From a bacterium (GTDB lineage: Bacteria > Babelota > Babeliae > Babelales > GCA-2401785): a stretch of DNA of 64,000 bases. This document shows positions 61,549-64,000 of this stretch, piece by piece. Where the stretch lies: NCBI GenBank assembly GCA_023249975.1, contig JAHFBP010000005.1, positions 1-64,000 of the forward strand. The letters run 5' to 3'. Below the pieces are notes generated by a model. That model was not told where the DNA came from. It did not search any database and was given only the letters and a program-made list of their open reading frames with translations. Both the position numbers and the translations under genes were made by a program. Each line of letters begins with the position of its first letter. The stretch's first letter is position 1.

Positions 61549-63831
61549 TTAAAAATTCGTCATCATTTCAGAAAAATCATCTTCTGCCGCAAACAAATCT
61601 TTTGCCAAAAGTGCACGGAATCTCTCACGCCGCGCATCGAGTGACAATGTAGATTCTATTTTTTTAATTTGATCATGTTCAAATATAGCACGGGTACTCA
61701 AATACCAAATACCAAATGGAATACACATTGATGCAAAATTGGATACAGTGCTCGAACGCTTATTTTTATGAGCTCGGCACACCCAATAAAATTTATTCGC
61801 AAGAACGCGATGACTCATCAGAGCACAAATTCTATAATATTTTGTGATTCGTGGATCACCATTCCAAGCTTGTTGAATACGTGCAACAAAAGGAGATTCT
61901 TTCATTGTAGAACCAAGAGGGTTGGCAAATCTCGACATAAGATCCTGCGCCCACAACGGCCATATCGCCAAAACACGTTGTATTTTTTTAAACGTGCTCG
62001 AAGATTTTTTAACCTCAACTTCTGGGGTTAGTTCTTTCTCAGAATCGTCTGCAAATATACCAGTCAAAACTTTTTTTATCTTGAAAAAAATAGCACTTCG
62101 GCCAACATGCCCACCAATCTGCTCAATGCCACTATGAATTGTATGGGTCATTGTAGCCAACATCGCCATAAAAGCCCCCGTCGCAAGATATTCATCTGCA
62201 AAGGCTTTAAGCTCTTCTTTAATATAATAATCAACCTGAGGAACCTTAGATTGATCGAACCCTTCTTGTTTTAAAAAAGGAAGGAGGTTGTCTATTTTTT
62301 CCGCATGAAAAGGAAGAATATTACTTTTGCTGGGATTATAAACCGCACCATCTGAATTCTTAATTTTATTAAAAAAGTCATCATTCTGAAATTTTACCAG
62401 CAGGCTCAATGTGTTACCGTGATACATATGGAGTTGCAAACTTCGAGCAAAACAGCGCGTAATTAAACTATTAACCTGACCACGACTTAACGCCGCCCAA
62501 AGTGGCTGCATCAATGGACTTCCCTTTAATTGCTTTTGAAAAATAAGACCTGCAGCAGCCGAACCAAAAATCGACCCTACTTCCGCAAACGCACCCAATG
62601 AAACACGTTTCCATATTTCATCGGTAGGCAATCCAGCAATATTTCGTTGCTTGATATATACACACATAACAACAGGAACTACCTGCCAAAATGTATACAA
62701 CAAAAGTCGTCCCTTAACCACACCGCACTCTTGTTCAAAGGCCTCCTGAACCAACATACGAACCCCATCCCCTCCTTGCAAAAGAAACAGCGCTACGATT
62801 TGTATCAACCTTTCAAGCATTTCATTGTCCTGCACGACTTCTGCAGGAATCATATTTGGCATCAAGTGTGGAGATGCTTTACCCAACATCAAACCGCTAG
62901 TTGCATATGCTGCCATTGCAGCTGTGCACTCTTTAAAAGATTCTGGTTTGTCTAAAGTAGGAGCCTGTTTTTTTGCCTCATCAGACTCAACCAAGTCTAT
63001 CGAGTTTTTTGCCTGACGGCTGAACCCTAAATTATTAAGCAATGCCTGTATCAATATATCTATCTGATTCTTAGCCTCAATAACAAACTGAGGAGTTACT
63101 TTACCGAGAGCGTCCTTGATTTTGGCTATTTTAGGATCTGTAAACTCATTGAATTTGAGTGGGATTTTACCAAGAAAACTACAGGTAATCTCATTCCGCT
63201 CACGATACGCCTCAATAGTTCCCAATAATACAGCCGCCATTGCTATGAGGGCGGCTTCTTTTCTTATTCCCAAACGGCCCCTCTTTGAGCCATTACTTGC
63301 AAACCTTCTATCGCCAACCTGATTATCCAAAAGTGCATGATTTTTTTTAATCGAAACGCGAATCTCTTCTAGCTTTTCACGCGAACATTCAAGACGCTTC
63401 AAAAGCTCATCAACAACTTCCGGGCTTTCGTTATCTTCTAAAGCATATGTATTTAAAAGGCGCGTTATTTCTGAATCAGGAGCACGTGCAGGAGGACTGT
63501 CCTCTTCAGGCGAAGATTCACCCTCAAGTTTTTCTAATTGTTGTTTCGCATTTTTTTGCTGTGCAATACGCAGTCTAGCCAATTCACGTTCGGCCTCAAG
63601 TTCACTTTGAGAATACCCAGATTTTCTGACAAGTTCATCTATAACTTCTTGGCTATCCTCACCCTCAAAAACATATGTTTGATATAAATATTCCAAGTCT
63701 TCATCAAGACTTGCCGAAACTTGCTCAAAATTTGCATCATAAACATACAAACTGCGCGCATACCCAGAATCGCATAATAAGAATGCATTCAGTAAAAATG
63801 CATATAAAATGTGCCGCAATTGAATATTCAT
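61549..63831 (-). CDS. Large exported membrane protein with repeated N-terminal helical motif
   Basis: 760 residues; TGAGG precedes the ATG. The signal peptide ends DSGYA. The N-terminal region repeats a motif of about 38 residues (YVFEGEDSQEVIDELVRKSG and YALEDNESPEVVDELLKRLE), separated by a Gln/Glu/Lys-rich helix. After a basic segment there are several hydrophobic helices (about 195-210, 320-360, 375-440) and a long C-terminal region with more. No known family is recognised. Confidence 0.78.
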   Translation of the reverse strand: MNIQLRHILYAFLLNAFLLCDSGYARSLYVYDANFEQVSASLDEDLEYLYQTYVFEGEDSQEVIDELVRKSGYSQSELEAERELARLRIAQQKNAKQQLEKLEGESSPEEDSPPARAPDSEITRLLNTYALEDNESPEVVDELLKRLECSREKLEEIRVSIKKNHALLDNQVGDRRFASNGSKRGRLGIRKEAALIAMAAVLLGTIEAYRERNEITCSFLGKIPLKFNEFTDPKIAKIKDALGKVTPQFVIEAKNQIDILIQALLNNLGFSRQAKNSIDLVESDEAKKQAPTLDKPESFKECTAAMAAYATSGLMLGKASPHLMPNMIPAEVVQDNEMLERLIQIVALFLLQGGDGVRMLVQEAFEQECGVVKGRLLLYTFWQVVPVVMCVYIKQRNIAGLPTDEIWKRVSLGAFAEVGSIFGSAAAGLIFQKQLKGSPLMQPLWAALSRGQVNSLITRCFARSLQLHMYHGNTLSLLVKFQNDDFFNKIKNSDGAVYNPSKSNILPFHAEKIDNLLPFLKQEGFDQSKVPQVDYYIKEELKAFADEYLATGAFMAMLATMTHTIHSGIEQIGGHVGRSAIFFKIKKVLTGIFADDSEKELTPEVEVKKSSSTFKKIQRVLAIWPLWAQDLMSRFANPLGSTMKESPFVARIQQAWNGDPRITKYYRICALMSHRVLANKFYWVCRAHKNKRSSTVSNFASMCIPFGIWYLSTRAIFEHDQIKKIESTLSLDARRERFRALLAKDLFAAEDDFSEMMTNF

Positions 63832-64000
63832 GAAACCTCAGGCAATATTTAGGTATTTTTGAGAAAAACTCCATTTTTGAGACCTTTTGAGAATACCACA
63901 GCCAAAGCATTTCTTCAAAATGGGTCGTAAGAATCGCCTTTTTTGCCAAATTAAGAAGGTTTTTATGACCGAGCTGAAGTTCGGGCCACATTCAAAATAA

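Noticed and set aside
63737-63991. 84-codon minus-strand frame near the window end
   Set aside because: It overlaps the signal peptide of the 760-residue protein in another frame, has no ribosome-binding site and no recognisable sequence.

Overview
The window looks like a chromosomal segment of a host-dependent bacterium, most like Candidatus Dependentiae (TM6); this is inferred from gene content, because no rRNA gene is present to test it. Housekeeping genes (cmk, rplI, dnaB, ruvC, recF, gmk, proS, xer, dnaN, rny, ymdB, rplT, rpmI, infC, recA, ppiD, miaA, carD, dnaK, dnaA, rsmH, spoVG, tRNA-Gln) are scattered singly or in short runs. Between them lie many secreted or membrane proteins of eukaryote-like type: leucine-rich repeats, a RING finger, Josephin-like cysteine proteases, a multi-blade beta-propeller, an ATAD3-like AAA ATPase and a pentameric ligand-gated channel. 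Almost no biosynthetic genes are visible.

Layout. 1-6.3 kb: probable ileS tail, a long inverted repeat, cmk, a large secreted Gly-rich protein on the minus strand, then rplI-dnaB-ruvC. 6.5-14.1 kb (minus): gmk, three leucine-rich-repeat exoproteins, recF, a membrane RING-finger protein and its RING-less paralogue. 14.2-28.5 kb (plus): binding protein + ligand-gated channel + phosphatase; a Josephin-like protease; proS; a MntA/HepT-type pair; xer; dnaN; a MazG-like pyrophosphatase; four secreted proteins. 28.5-36.2 kb: a 1393-residue propeller protein, a 650-residue orphan and a second Josephin-like protease. 36.2-48 kb (minus): transporter, ymdB-rny, zapA-like pair, rplT-rpmI-infC-recA-ppiD, carD-miaA, and a secreted protein broken by a frameshift. 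48.4-49.4 kb: about 1 kb without genes, holding iteron-like repeats and a pyrimidine-rich tract. 49.4-64 kb: dnaK, the ATAD3-like gene, a 1182-residue exoprotein, a thioredoxin-fold protein, dnaA, a lipoprotein, rsmH, spoVG, tRNA-Gln and a 760-residue exoprotein.

How the genes may work together. The RING protein, the two protease candidates and the repeat proteins together suggest a toolkit acting on host ubiquitin and protein-interaction networks. Several of these exported-protein genes carry simple repeats exactly at the ribosome-binding site or inside the signal-peptide codons. The clearest is three copies of a 7-bp repeat in the ATAD3-like gene: as read, the gene is out of frame, and losing one unit restores a complete signal peptide behind a strong Shine-Dalgarno and promoter. 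A second gene (47084-48047) is out of frame by one base at a T6 tract beside its signal-peptide cleavage site, and two more have G8-G9 tracts directly before the start codon. This suggests on/off or graded switching of exported proteins, which would need read-level or strain comparison to establish.
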